From: Odiellus spinosus
Taxonomy: Eukaryota; Arthropoda; Arachnida; Opiliones; Phalangiidae
NCBI GenBank assembly: GCA_963920705.1
Contig: OY987227.1
Span: 5,381,143 to 5,445,142 of the forward strand
Reading direction: 5' to 3'
Length of the DNA stretch: 64,000 nt
This document shows, one piece after another, positions 44,626 to 56,106 of this stretch; positions within the stretch are counted from its first letter, which is position 1; every line of letters begins with the position of its first letter. The notes below the pieces were generated by a model, which was not told the origin of the DNA, did not search any database, and was given only the letters and a program-made list of their open reading frames with translations. Position numbers and translations under genes: made by a program.

Positions 44626-45013
44626 CCAGTATCTCTGTTTAACACCCCAAGACACCAAAACCAAATGAAAGATTTCAGTATTTGTTTAGAAACAATTTTG
44701 TTGTATAGAAGATACCTTTACCTGCTTAGGCTTTTGGATTCGCGTGTGACTCCATACAGTTAATATACAGGTCAATATTTTCACCAGCGTTCAAAAGATC
44801 TTTCTTATCTTAAGTTGGTGTTTCCCTTGAATAGTTGCTAGCATAAAAGAGGAGGAGCTTAATTAGGGCATGTTGCCATCGACATCCTCAGCTACATAAT
44901 AGCTCGTAAAGCTTATAGCGTTCGTGAGCACCGAGCATTTCTTAAGCTTATATTTTATATATCCGTATCAGCTCTCAAGGTCGGGTCTCTCCCGAGTGAC
45001 TTCTAAGTTTCGG
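44626..45013. other. non-coding
   Basis: No gene is recognised. Confidence 0.35.
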
Positions 45014-45350
45014 CAGATGCCGATGAAACCCTCCTTTGAAGTCTATTACTCCCTGGCCTTGTCTACCCCTCTCTGTATGGGTTAGTTTCAAAAAGCTCGA
45101 TTCGAACGCCTCCTAACGGTAGATATTTTCGGAGCGGGAGTTCGTCGAGCGAATATATCTAGCAGCCTTGGAGTTCGTCAAAAAAACGTCGTCGTTTGTG
45201 GAGAGAGAGAATCTCCAATTTTCCGTAGACAGGGGGTATGAAGTAGGACCCCTCCGATCTCGTAAAATTGGGAATTTTACCCATACAGAGAGGAGCGCTA
45301 TATGGAACATTAGAGTAGTAGACTTCAAAGGAGGGTTTCATCGGCTTCTG
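45014..45350. mobile_element. MITE, 337 bp, complete copy of the local TIR family
   Basis: The left end CAGATGCCGATGAAACCCTC and right end GAGGGTTTCATCGGCTTCTG are inverted repeats, extended by CTTTGAAGTCTA on both sides. Internally it has GGGGGTATGAAGTAGGACC and GAGGAGCGCTATATGG. I cannot define a target duplication. Open frames inside it on both strands are shadows of the element. Confidence 0.78.
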
Positions 45351-46563
45351 CTAAAAGCATTATCAAAATTCGCAACGAAATCCAAGTAGTTAACTCCCAA
45401 ATCGTGAGTCTGAAAAAGGTTATACCATGTTATTTTTACTAGTCTCTTTTTGTACAATTCTGAATTTTAAGTCCGATAGATATGGATGTCGTTGTATTTC
45501 TCGAGTTTAGCGATAGGGGCGCAACGACATCATCAAGGGAATGAAATTGAATTTTTGGTATTGAATTGTAGCTTAATGCCTTAATTAACCATGATACTTT
45601 AATGGGATTTTTAAGCAAGACTTCTTTGCACATACTCAAGACATTTAAGAAGTTTCTCGACGGTTGTTCTTTAAATGGAGTAGGAATTTGACGTTATTTT
45701 TTACCCTAAAACGGTTTAAATTGTCATTCTAGTTTTCGTGGAATAATCGATAAAATAAACCTTATGACTTCTTTACCCTCTCTTTAATTTAATCTTCAAC
45801 TATTATTTTCTTCATAATAGTTAAAAACATTACCTTTCGATTTTACCATTTTCTCAACTCAGGGGAACAAAACAAAATTTTTGTTCGTAGTTAATTATAG
45901 TTCATTTAGTCTCGAGTTTGCTATACCCGGAAGGTTTGGTTACCTTCATTTCCCAAATTTGAGATATCATATAGATAGCGGGAAGCCTCGTTAAGTACGG
46001 TATGCCAATTCAAGGTGGAATAAACTATTAATGGTTTATTTTAGAGAGAGATTGAATCAAAATCAACACTTTATTTCTTGAGAAGGAAGCTTGACTCCAA
46101 AATACATAGAACTTTTATTTTTATAGTTTTAAACACCCATTTAGTTTAGTTTTTTCCAAAACCTCAGTCAAGCTGCTTTAAAACAAATGGAAAACCGTGA
46201 TATAATTGCAGTTTATATTCAATTTTTAAAATTAAGAAACGCTGCCTCTAGTGCGAACGTAACTAAAGTTAATTTATAAATAGTTCGTTTGGATCGATTT
46301 AGGTTAAGAACTTAAATTGAACTTTGAATTTCCCACGGAGGAAATCGAATTTCCTAATGATCCCTCGGCTCGCGAACAACCATCTCTTGACAAAATCCAA
46401 ATAAAACAATAATCTGTACTTGTACAAATGTACAAACCATCAACATGAAGAATGTGGCAATGGAAATTAATTAATTGCAATTATAAAATTATTAAAATAC
46501 AGTGTTCTTGCATTTGAACGAAAATAATTTCGTCGATACAGCTTTGCTTCTAAATTTGGGTTT
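45351..46563. other. non-coding downstream of the receptor gene
   Basis: No gene is recognised; the sequence is AT-rich. Confidence 0.35.
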
Positions 46564-49260
46564 TTACACGCACCCCAATTTGTTTCGCTTTGAATCATAG
46601 AAGTTGAATAAGTTTCGAATTAGCGCGGTCGAGAATTCGACGACGAAAATGAAACAGGCCATGATAGAGCCGATGACGAAAAGGTCAACTACGCTCTTGA
46701 CGTCGCCGAAGGTCGTGTCTTGGAATACCTCCCCCGGTTTGGTCCATCGCATGCCGAAAAACAGGAAGTCCATCTCGTTGAAGAAATTGGCCATGATACG
46801 CTGCTCCATTTCCTTTGTAGCACTTTCGTTGGGAATAATTTAAAACAGTTGTTGCAATTCCCCAAAAACTCTTGTTAAAGGGTGACACGCGGCTAGTTAA
46901 ACCAAAAATGCCTTTTTAAAAAATATATTGCAAATCGAAAGTCCTGGACTTGTTGTGAACCTTTTTGAATGGTTTAGAGTTCTTCTAATACAATGTAAGA
47001 TTGTATAGATTTTCGAGTCAAATTATTACAACAGCTTCGGTCAGTAAATTCAGAAACCCTTTTTTGAAGTGTATTACTCTTATACGGCTCCATATAGCGC
47101 TCTGATAAGGTAAAAGTTCGTTTAATAGCTCGGAGGGGACTTACTTCATACCCCTTCTCTTCGGAAAATTTTAAATTATCTCCCTTTCCTGAGGGAGGAG
47201 CTTCAAAACATGTAGGATGCTCGTGTTTTATTAATTAAAATCTCTAGCTCTAGCCTTCCCACGCGTACGATACTAGCGGAATTCGCTTGACTCTTTGAGT
47301 GTGAACATTGCCTATCCATCTGAGGATTTTCCTTTTTTGCAAATTTCTCTTGAACTTTGTAACGAGCAGTTGGCGAGACCGTGAGAACAACCTCCCAATT
47401 TTTTTAACCACCAAAAACCTTTTAACTTTTCACGGAATCAAATTAAATAAACCCTGGCCAAGAAACTCCGCTCACAAACATTTTTCTCTACATGACAGTT
47501 GACCTTCATCTCCCGCTCCAAAAACATCTACCGTTAGGTGGCCTACAAATCGGGATTTCTGAAACTTACCCTTTAAGACACGCGTAAACAAGACCAGGGA
47601 TTAATAGACTTCAAAGGAGGGTTCATCCGCTACTGGTTTGGACTTTTATTTAGCCGCGTCTCACCCTATAAAGATAATACGTAATCTCACAAGCTGTTGA
47701 TGGCGTCCACTGTTCTGGAGGACGCGTTACGAGCGATGGGAAAAGCGATGAACGTGCTGTAAAGAGGTTCGGAGAAAGAGACCAGGTCTCGGGGTGGCAC
47801 TTCCGACATAACGCTGAACATCTCTTTTACTCCAATTTTGCCAATGAGTTCCGCGATGATTATACATTGACTTGTCTCGACTAATTCCGAAAATGAAAGC
47901 TGGAGTAAATCAATCTCATCTATCCGTCGCATTTGCTTCTTTAGTTCTAAGTAATTGTCGTCGAACTCGGCCATCTTGTTGACGAATCCCTCCTCGACAT
48001 AGTCCCTGATGACATAAACGTGTTGATATCGATCACGGGGTAAATTTTTCACGGAGTCAACGTAGCTGTATTCGGTTTTGGTGAACTTTGAACTTAAGTT
48101 GCTGCACATGTCGATGTAGATGAAAGAGATGGCGATTAACCAAACCGCTAGCAGGATACGCCAGCTTAGAATCCGGAGTAAACGGACGAATGCTGAAAAG
48201 AAATTAAAAGAAAAAAAATACGACGTGAATTTCAATTTTTTTGTTAAAATGGATACTACCTAGACTCTTATAACAAGTTATTTTTAAACGATTGAACAGT
48301 TATAGTACGCGAAAATACGTATAAAAACTCACCTAAGATTTCGTGGTAATTTACAGTTAATTATTAAAATCGCTAACTAGACTCGCGATTTTTAAGTTGT
48401 AGACTAAACGTTATTTAGAAAAAATAGTTGCTGATGGCATTACGTATAAAAATAGCCCATGAACCAATATAACTCCAAAGGACGCGTGGGAACGCTAGAG
48501 CTCGGGATCCTTCTTACTTACAGGATTGACTGATAATAAATTACGTGTATCATAAATGTTTGAAGCACCTTCCCTAGAAAAGAGGTAGAGAATTTCAAAG
48601 TTTCCGTAGAGAGGTGGGTATGAAGTAGGTCCCCTTCCAGCTTGTGAAAGAGGAAAATTTATTCCCTCGGAGAACATTAGATTAATGGATTTCAAGGACT
48701 GTTTTAATCGGGTTCTGATTTTGATAATGCTTTTATTCATATTTTAAGTCAAAATCGATTAATAATAACTTGTTTGCAAAGTGTAGTATCTTTAATTAAG
48801 TTAACTGGCTGACGTTCGAAGAAGAACAATAGGCTAGTTCTCCACAAGTTTTCATAGAATTGGTACGCGAAATTCCTCAGGGTCAAGATAATTTTGAGGT
48901 CCATAAGCAGATTAATGAGGGACATCAAAGCAGAAATGAAAGTCAAACTCGCCATCAGACAAATGATGAACTGGAATATTAGAAGACAAATGGAAGCGAG
49001 AACAATCAATGGTTTATTTCTGCGAGAGAGAGGCAAGGGCGTATTCGTCCGTGAAACACAATGGTCTAAACTAGTTGACGATGTCTTACCAAGGATTCCA
49101 TATTTAGAAAATTAAGAGACGCAATGGTTATCTTGCTTGGAGTAGCTGACAAGATATACGTCGAAGTGCCTTGGGACGCCAGTGAGATTCGAGGACTGGT
49201 CGGTTGCCGATCAACCGAGAAGAGAGACATTTCGCAAGGGAAAAACAACCAATCTGCACC
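46564..49260 (-). CDS. probable divergent ionotropic receptor (partial, N-terminus not resolved)
   Basis: Four - strand exons join in phase with GT..AG introns: 49260-49090, 48970-48814, 48192-47691 and 46822-46564, together 363 codons ending in TAA. The first exon could be the S1 ligand-binding lobe. The second has a long hydrophobic segment (LMASLTFISALMSLINLL), taken as M1. The third starts with RLLRILSWRILLAVWLIAIS, resembling the R.L..W...l.l..Y layout of ionotropic receptor M3, followed by an S2-like lobe. The fourth has FGDVKSVVDLFVIGSIMA, where M4 normally lies. Ionotropic receptors are arthropod cation channels derived from glutamate receptors and used in chemosensation. The N-terminus is unresolved; 49711-49803 may hold another exon. 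Two introns contain copies of the local MITE family. A different four-helix membrane protein is possible. Confidence 0.55.
47042..47635. mobile_element. MITE family copy in a receptor intron
   Basis: The ends are CAGTAAATTCAGAAACCC on the left and GGGTTCATCCGCTACTG on the right. The right end carries TAGACTTCAAAGGAGGG as in 45014-45350. The left interior shows GCTCCATATAGCGCTCTGAT and a GGAGGGGACTTACTTCATAC segment. It lies wholly within the intron between 46823 and 47690. Confidence 0.65.
48540..48717. mobile_element. partial MITE family copy in a receptor intron
   Basis: It contains GGGTATGAAGTAGGTCCCC, GGAGAACATTAGATTAATGG and a decayed terminus ending GGGTTCTG. Only the right half is clear. 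Confidence 0.55.
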
Positions 49261-49645
49261 CTGCAGAGACGAAATGATTGAGAAAAAACAAGACCCATAA
49301 AAATACCTACACCGTCTCACGATTGTAATTGCCTTAAGTCGATGGGGTTTAAACTAGTTCCCGATTTTCATATTTGTCTCATTGCCACGCTCCCTTTGCC
49401 TCATTCACTTATTTAAGTTTTCAAAGTTAAATGCTTTTCGGGTTTTTCAAGTACTTGTCTATAAGTCGCGAAGAAAACAAAAGCTACATCCTTCCCTATG
49501 GGGAAATGTAGGTAAAAATGGGTGACCCTCATTAGAGCACTTCCCAAAAGAGCGCTTCAATGGGTTGAGTGTATCTGAGTGAGGCACTTTAATATAGGGC
49601 ATTCCAGATTCCTGAAGCATTTAATAGAATATATTTATCATTTTT

Positions 49646-49658
49646 TTAGGTTAGGTTA
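49646..49658. repeat. short TTAGG tract
   Basis: TTAGGTTAGGTTA is about 2.6 telomere units, in the orientation opposite to the other tracts in the window. It is short enough to be chance. Confidence 0.4.
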
Positions 49659-50127
49659 CTAATATAGTGCCTTCATTTTTTATGAAAGCGCTCTCGCTGA
49701 GTACACACGGTAAAAATTAACGTCCAAAATTGATCCTACATCTGGCAAGTCTTCATCGAGCGTCCTTCGAAGGTTTTCTTTGTCAATTTCGACGAATTCC
49801 AAACTGCAAAAATTGATTTCTTTTAGAGCATTAAACCGATGAAAATTCTCGTTTTTAACATGATGTTTTTCCATTGACGAGCCAATGAGGTAATGTGAAC
49901 GAAAATCTTCATCATAACATCCAACGACTTAGTTTCCTGTAATTATCAACCAAACGAAGGTTTCTTAAAATAATCTTTATAATGGATTTGTTCGAATTTT
50001 AGCTCGTCGCGTCTCTTGAGTCGTTTGATTAAGGTACTTAAAGGGTGCTATCTTAAAGGGTGACAGCAGTCAGTAAAAAATGAAGTTAATAGCTGCTATA
50101 TCCGTAATTCTCAAAAAATGTATAATA

Positions 50128-50193
50128 TACAGAGAGTTTCGAAAATGGTGATTCTATGGGTCATTTTAAGACGAAAATGTTCTATGACGTTTT
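50128..50193. repeat. left half of a dispersed repeat split by copia
   Basis: ACAGAGAGTTTCGAAAATGG to TTCTATGACGTTTT matches 32580-32660 in the palindrome. The matching right half, from GTTTTGTCGTACGGGG, resumes at 54995. Confidence 0.75.
50189..50193. other. copia target-site duplication GTTTT (left)
   Basis: GTTTT is repeated at 54995-54999. The undisturbed repeat at 32660 has a single GTTTT in ATGACGTTTTGTCG. Confidence 0.85.
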
Positions 50194-50469
50194 TGTTAGT
50201 ATGTACGGACAGACAAACGTGCCTACAGCATTATCTATCTCTATTTTGTCGAAGTCCTCGGTCACTGCGAACTTTGTACTTATGACTTTTGTTTTGTTTT
50301 CTTTTTAACGCGGAGCTAAAACTCAGTTCGTCACTCTTCGCGATACATTGAAGACATGAAATATTTAGCGCATTAAATAAGCTTTCAGTTAAACTTAATT
50401 TAGCCTTGTTATTTCCGATATTAACATAAATTGAATATCCTCAGCGTTCTGCACATGCACTTATTAACA
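50194..50469 (+). repeat. copia 5' LTR
   Basis: It differs from the 3' LTR at GACATG(A/T)AAT and CTGC(A/T)CATG only, by eye. Confidence 0.93.
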
Positions 50470-50484
50470 GGTTATGGGCTCAGT
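50470..50484 (+). other. copia primer-binding site (initiator tRNA-Met, internal)
   Basis: GGTTATGGGCTCAG directly after the LTR is complementary to the anticodon stem-loop of initiator tRNA-Met (..CCCATAACC). Drosophila copia primes from this internal half-tRNA site. Confidence 0.75.
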
Positions 50485-50605
50485 AAGCATCCCGTGCGCG
50501 TGAGTTTAATCAAAGTTAGTATTAGGAACGAAGAAGATATAACGAGTTCGCGCTAAGCCTAACGAAGAAGGCATATCGAGATCGGGATACGCCCTAACGA
50601 AGAAG

Positions 50606-53600
50606 ATGGCTACGCAGGGAGACGAATTCAAAATTGCTCGCTTGTCAGCCAAGAAAGCGAACTACTATTCTTGGTCTATTCGAATGAAGGCGGCTCTTAT
50701 TAGTAAAGGACTATGGGAAGCTATAGAACCTGGATATGGACCCGCAATGTCTGATGCCGAGAAGAAAACCAACGATAAGGCTATATCATTTTTGTTTTTA
50801 CTAATTGAAGATAACTTTTTGGATGATATTGGCACGCAACAAAGAGCGTCACTAGCATGGACAACATTAGCCGACATGCACACCAAGTATGGTCTTTTAC
50901 ATATTTTGCAACTATTAAGAGATTTATTTAACGTCAATAAGAAGACTGAAGAATGTATGCAGACGTACCTAGCTAGAATTATGGATTTACATAGAAGATT
51001 AGAAGCATGTGGATACGGGTTTAACGACAAAGAAGTTTCTCTTATCATGTTAATGGGTCTTCCGAAGTCTTACGAGCACCTCATTTTAAATTTGGAGCAT
51101 GATATTACGTTATTAACCACGCAAATAGTCAAGGCAAGACTCGCTGTCGAAGAGAAGCGACAAGCTAGACGAAACGAAGACGAAAATGTCAAAGCCTACG
51201 ACGAAGGACTAAATGATGGAAAAGCGTTAATAACTCGTAAAAACCAAATTCATAAAAACACTAGAAAACCGAAGAAATCGAATATACGTTTTGTAAAATG
51301 TTTCTGTTGCGGAGAAAACGGTCACATAGCGAACGAATGCCCAGAGAGAGAAGGGAACAATAAAAACAAATTCGACAAAGAAGAAGTCGCTTCTACAAGC
51401 GAAAGCCAAAAGAAAAATACGGCAAAGAAAGCTCAATGCTAGAAGACAGACACGAATGAAGAAGAACCGGTCTACCAAAGAGCGCTATATTTAAACGGAA
51501 AGAATGGTCACGAAGCTAACAATAACACGTGGTATTTAGATAGCGGTGCTACGGATCATATGTCGCCTCGTAGGGAGAATATGACTAACTTTAGCGAAGC
51601 TTTTACATCGTCAGTGGAAATAGCCAATCGAGACATTATACGCGTAGAAGGAAAGGGGGATATGGACTTTCGAACTAAAACAATAAATTCCTCGTTTGAC
51701 ATTCAACTGAAAAACGTCTTATATGTACCCGATTTGGACGGAAATCTCCTTTCTGTTGGCAGAATTGAAGAAATGGGATATACTATAGTCTTTAATAATG
51801 GAAAAGCTGAAATAAAGGAACAAGATGGACAAGTCATATTAATAGCCACACGCGAAGGCAGACTATATAAAATTGAAGAACAAATCACCAGAAGAGTAGC
51901 AAACTTTACCAAAGAAGTTAATCATGAAATTTGGCATAGAAGAATGGGTCATGTACACAACGAAGCGCTACATATTCTATTCAAGGGAGAGTATCCTAGA
52001 AAAACGTTGGAAGATAAAAACTGCGAGATTTGTATCTTGGGAAAACTAAGAAGAAAACCGTTCCCTTCAAACCAAGCCACCAGAGCTACGAAACCTTTAG
52101 AGCTCGTACATTCGGATGTAATGGGACCACTTAAGCCTATTTCGAAGGGCGGCTCCAAGTACGTAATTACTTTCGTTGACGATTTTTCACGACACGTTTC
52201 AACTTACTTCATGAAAAACAAAAGTGAAGCTCTTGACAAATTCAAGTTATTTAAAAACACCGCGGAAGCATTTTTAGAACGTAAAATAATGACTTTGAGA
52301 TCAGATAACGGAGGAGAATACGTCAGTAAACAATTCGACGACTACTTGATGAGTAACGGTATAACCTAACCTAACCTAACCTAACAACTAACTATACCAG
52401 CGACACCCCAACAAAACGGAGTTACGGAAAGAGCAAATCAAACTCTAATGGATATGACTAGATGCTTATTGCTCGAGTCTGGACTTCCGAGAAGTTTCTG
52501 GGCCGATGCACTGCAAACGGCATCTTACCTCAGAAATCGATGTCCATCAAAGGCGGTTAAAAACGAAATCCCAGAAGAACTTTGGACTGGTAAAATTACC
52601 AAATTGGATCATAATTTGAGAATATTTGGATGCCGCGTTTGGTCTGTAAAAGGCAAACTAGAAAAACGCACGAAGTTGGATCCAAAAGCGGAAGAAGCAG
52701 TTCTTATAGGCTACCCAGAAGGAATTAAAGGCTACAAATTATGGAATTTTAAGACGGACAAAGTATTCGTTAGCCGTGACGTTATTTTTGAAGAAAATAG
52801 CTACCCTTTGAAAAAGGACATAATCACGTCAGAGAGTGAAGACTCCGACGAAATAGTTTTTGCTAACGAAGAATCAGATGAAATGGAAACTGAATCCGAA
52901 GAAGAGGATGAAATCGAAGCACTGACAAAGGATAAAATTGAAGATAAACCCACATCATCGCAGGGGAAGCATTCAACATCAGCGATGGATCTAACAATAT
53001 ATCCTAAAACGTCAGCAGTAACCCTTCCGAAAAAGAAAATTAGAAAGGAGAAGGAACAACTACCATTGAGAAGATCTGAAAGAATAGCGAATAAACAAAA
53101 TAGCTGTAAACTAGCAAACGACAGACTATGGAACAATCCTGATCCAGCAACAGTCAGAGAAGCTATGGCAGGAGACGACGCTGCGAAATGGACAGAGTCT
53201 ATGACTGATGAAATGAAATCCCTGAAAAACAATAAAACTTGGGTACTGATACCACGACCTTAAGGAAGAACCATAATTGGGTCGAAATGGGTCTTTAGGA
53301 AGAAGTTCAAAATAGACGGTACACTCGAAAGATACAAGTCAAGACTTGTTGCCAAAGGTTTTTCACAAGTCAGCGGTATAGACTATGCAGACACCTATTC
53401 ACCGGTCATGAAAATGAAAAGTTTTCGAGTCCTCATTGCTCTCGCTGTCAAATGGAATTGGACAATTCGACACGTAGATGTTTCAGCCGCGTATCTCAAC
53501 GGTACACTACAAGAAGATATTTATATGGAACAACCCGAAATGTTTCAAGAAGAAGGAAAAGAAGACTGGGTATGTCACTTACAAAAGAGTTTGTACGGCC

Positions 53601-54697
53601 TGAAACAATCTGGACGAGAATGGAACAGTCACTTCAACTCATTCCTAAAGTCGACAAACTTGACAAGATCAAAAACAGATCCATGTATATACTATAATCT
53701 GGAAGACGGTTTAGTATTGGGTATTTACGTGGATGACACTCCTTTAATCGCCAAAGATGAAGAAACTGCTGAAAAATTTATAAAGAAATTACAAGAAGCG
53801 TTTGAGATCCATGATCTTGGTTTAGCCGGAAATGTACTATCCGTAAACATTGAAAGGGAGGAAGACGGATCTATATCTCTAAACCAAACAGCATACGCGA
53901 AAACAATCCTCAGCACATTTGGAATGAATGATTGTAAAGGGTTAAAGACACCACTCGACGCAGGTGTTAAGTTGAGGAAAGTAACTGATGAAGAATGGGC
54001 AAACGAAGCGGTAAAAAGCAAAGACATCCCTTACAGACAGGCCATAGGGAGCATATTATACTTGGCTGGTACTACTAGACCCGACTTATCATTTTCCGCA
54101 ACGTATCTCAGTCAGTTCAACGAATGCTACACTGAAGAACATTGGACAAGCATCAAGCATGTTCTACGCTACATTCAACAAACAAAGGACTATAAACTGG
54201 TCTTTAAAAACAATTCAGAAGGCCTTATGGCATACTGCGACGCCGATTGGGCAAGAGACAAAACCGACAGGAAGTCATATAGCGGATATCTCTTTGCAAT
54301 TGGCGGAACCGCAATTTCTTGGTGCAGTCGAAAACAGAAAACAACCGCGCTATCGACTGTGGAAGCAGAATATCTATCAATGTGCGAAGCTGCCAAGGAG
54401 AGCCTTTGGTTAAACAGCCTCTTGACAGAATTAGGCGCGAAAGACATGTGTGAAGGACCACCTACAATACACGTCGATAATCAAGGAGCCATGTGTTTAG
54501 CGAAGAACCAAATTAGTTCGGATAGAAGTAAACACATCGATCTAAGATATTTCTTTTTGAAAGAAATGGTTGACGAGAAAAAGGTTGCCTTCACGTATAT
54601 CTCAACGGAAAACAACTTAGCCGATATGTTCACAAAACCACTCGGTGCATCGCACGTAAAAGAACATTGTGAACGTTTCGGTCTCCGCGTGAACTAA
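50606..54697 (+). pseudogene. copia gag-pol polyprotein with four in-frame stops
   Basis: One frame of 1,364 codons (including the stop) runs from ATG 50606 to TAA 54697. Visible in order: Gag with zinc knuckle CFCCGENGHIANEC (codon about 232), protease WYLDSGATDHM (about 310), GAG-pre-integrase H..H with CEIC (about 473), integrase core with HSDVMGP and RSDNGGEY, chromodomain-like tail region, RT with YVDD (1041), and RNase H with CDADWA and STVEAEY. Stops occur at 51440 (TAG, Gag/protease boundary), 52367 and 52382 (TAA, from a CCTAA insertion in integrase) and 53261 (TAA, before RT). No frameshift is seen. The copy cannot make full Gag-Pol without readthrough. Confidence 0.93.
52365..52384. 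repeat. (CCTAA)4 insertion inside copia integrase
   Basis: Four exact telomere units lie between the codons for NGI and QLTIPATPQQNGV, a spot where copia integrases have only two residues. The net gain is about 15 nt, so the frame is retained but two TAA stops arise. Confidence 0.88.
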
Positions 54698-54708
54698 GAA
54701 TACTCCGA

Positions 54709-54718
54709 CAAGGGGAAG
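54709..54718 (+). other. copia polypurine tract
   Basis: A purine run AAGGGGAAG directly precedes the 3' LTR and lies 12 nt after the pol stop. Confidence 0.8.
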
Positions 54719-54994
54719 TGTTAGTATGTACGGACAGACAAACGTGCCTACAGCATTATCTATCTCTATTTTGTCGAAGTCCTCGGTCACTGCGAACTTT
54801 GTACTTATGACTTTTGTTTTGTTTTCTTTTTAACGCGGAGCTAAAACTCAGTTCGTCACTCTTCGCGATACATTGAAGACATGTAATATTTAGCGCATTA
54901 AATAAGCTTTCAGTTAAACTTAATTTAGCCTTGTTATTTCCGATATTAACATAAATTGAATATCCTCAGCGTTCTGCTCATGCACTTATTAACA
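54719..54994 (+). repeat. copia 3' LTR
   Basis: 276 bp, TGTTAG..TTAACA, followed by the GTTTT target duplication at 54995-54999. Confidence 0.93.
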
Positions 54995-55075
54995 GTTTTG
55001 TCGTACGGGGCACCGTTTAATAGTTACGAAATGAATCATGACCCCTTAACGTACATTAATAATCCATTTTTAATA
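54995..55075. repeat. right half of the dispersed repeat split by copia
   Basis: GTTTTGTCGTACGGGGC through ACCCCTTAACG matches 32655-32730, with a deletion of GTGCGGATG. Confidence 0.75.
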
Positions 55076-56106
55076 TGTATAGCAACTAGTTTTTGAAGCG
55101 ATAAAAAGCTATTGTTTTCTTCATGTCAACTTACAACACAATTAAATAAGCCCTTTGATTTAATGACTCTTACCTCGATGATGCCCGTCTTTACGACCCA
55201 TTCGTTCTCCATTAGGGATCAATGACTGCCTGTCGATTCTATATAACTCAAATATTCGAAATGTATCGTTTATTTCACAAAAAATAGTACAATTCCATCA
55301 AGGGATGAATTGGAAAAAAGCTGCCTCAACTCATATCAATTCCATGGTGCTTTTTACCTCTAAAACATTCGCGATATGTCTAATTTTAGTATGAACTTTT
55401 CATGAACTCCAAATAGAAATTGTGTAGCCTTTTCGGAAAGATCGTTAAAACACGATTAAAATTATTTATACATATGTCATAGAGCAAATTACCACGACAG
55501 TAAAAATGCATGTTTGATGATAAAATAAAAATTCGCGCGGTATTTTACGTAAGAGTACTTAATCTAGATCAAGTCAGCTACCTTTCGTATGAAAATTATA
55601 ATTAGTTACATTCCAGAAATAAACTACGTCATGTCTGGGGAAAAAAACCTACGCTTGTTTTGGAAGAACTGATATCTAGATAGAAATAACAATTGGGAGA
55701 AATGTGAACATATACCATTGTATTTGCCGTGGTTTTACTAGATTTATAGCTAACATCACCAAGGCAAAATTTGGTGATAGTATTTTTACCTCCCCGACTG
55801 AACTTTATTTCAGGGGGAGGTTTTTTACTGGTGTATGTGCGTATAATGTGTGTCTGTCACTTCCTGCGTAAGCGGATATCCTGTGTAAGCGGATATCACG
55901 TGGCCTAGATCAAAAAGTCTAGAGTCTTATCGTTCAATTCCGTTTTACTGGAATTACCTCCTTTAAGTGTGGCTGCCACATTGAGTTTCAAGTGTCGTGC
56001 ATTAATATAGAACAGGACGTCTCCAATTGCATATTATCGCATTTAACCATCCACTTTACGGTAAAACCTCGATGCTGTACAGTTGAAAGCGATTATAAGC
56101 AAATTT
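55076..56106. other. non-coding; hairpin repeat and short direct repeat
   Basis: ACCTCCCC at 55788 pairs with GGGGGAGGT at 55814-55822. Two copies of GTAAGCGGATATC lie near 55868 and 55885. No gene is recognised. Confidence 0.4.

Larger units (their letters stand above)
50194..54994 (+). mobile_element. Ty1/copia LTR retrotransposon, 4.8 kb, recent
   Basis: It has 276-bp LTRs (TGTTAG..TTAACA), a 5-bp GTTTT target duplication, a primer-binding site at 50470, gag-pol in one frame and a polypurine tract AAGGGGAAG at 54710-54718. The LTRs differ at two positions by eye, so the insertion is young. Four in-frame stops nevertheless interrupt gag-pol. The element landed in a copy of the repeat found at the core of the RPAC1-intron palindrome. 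Confidence 0.95.

Noticed and set aside
44006..44645. Minus-strand frames over the LINE remnant
   Set aside because: They are antisense shadows of the RNase H and C-terminal LINE frames, which carry the recognisable motifs.
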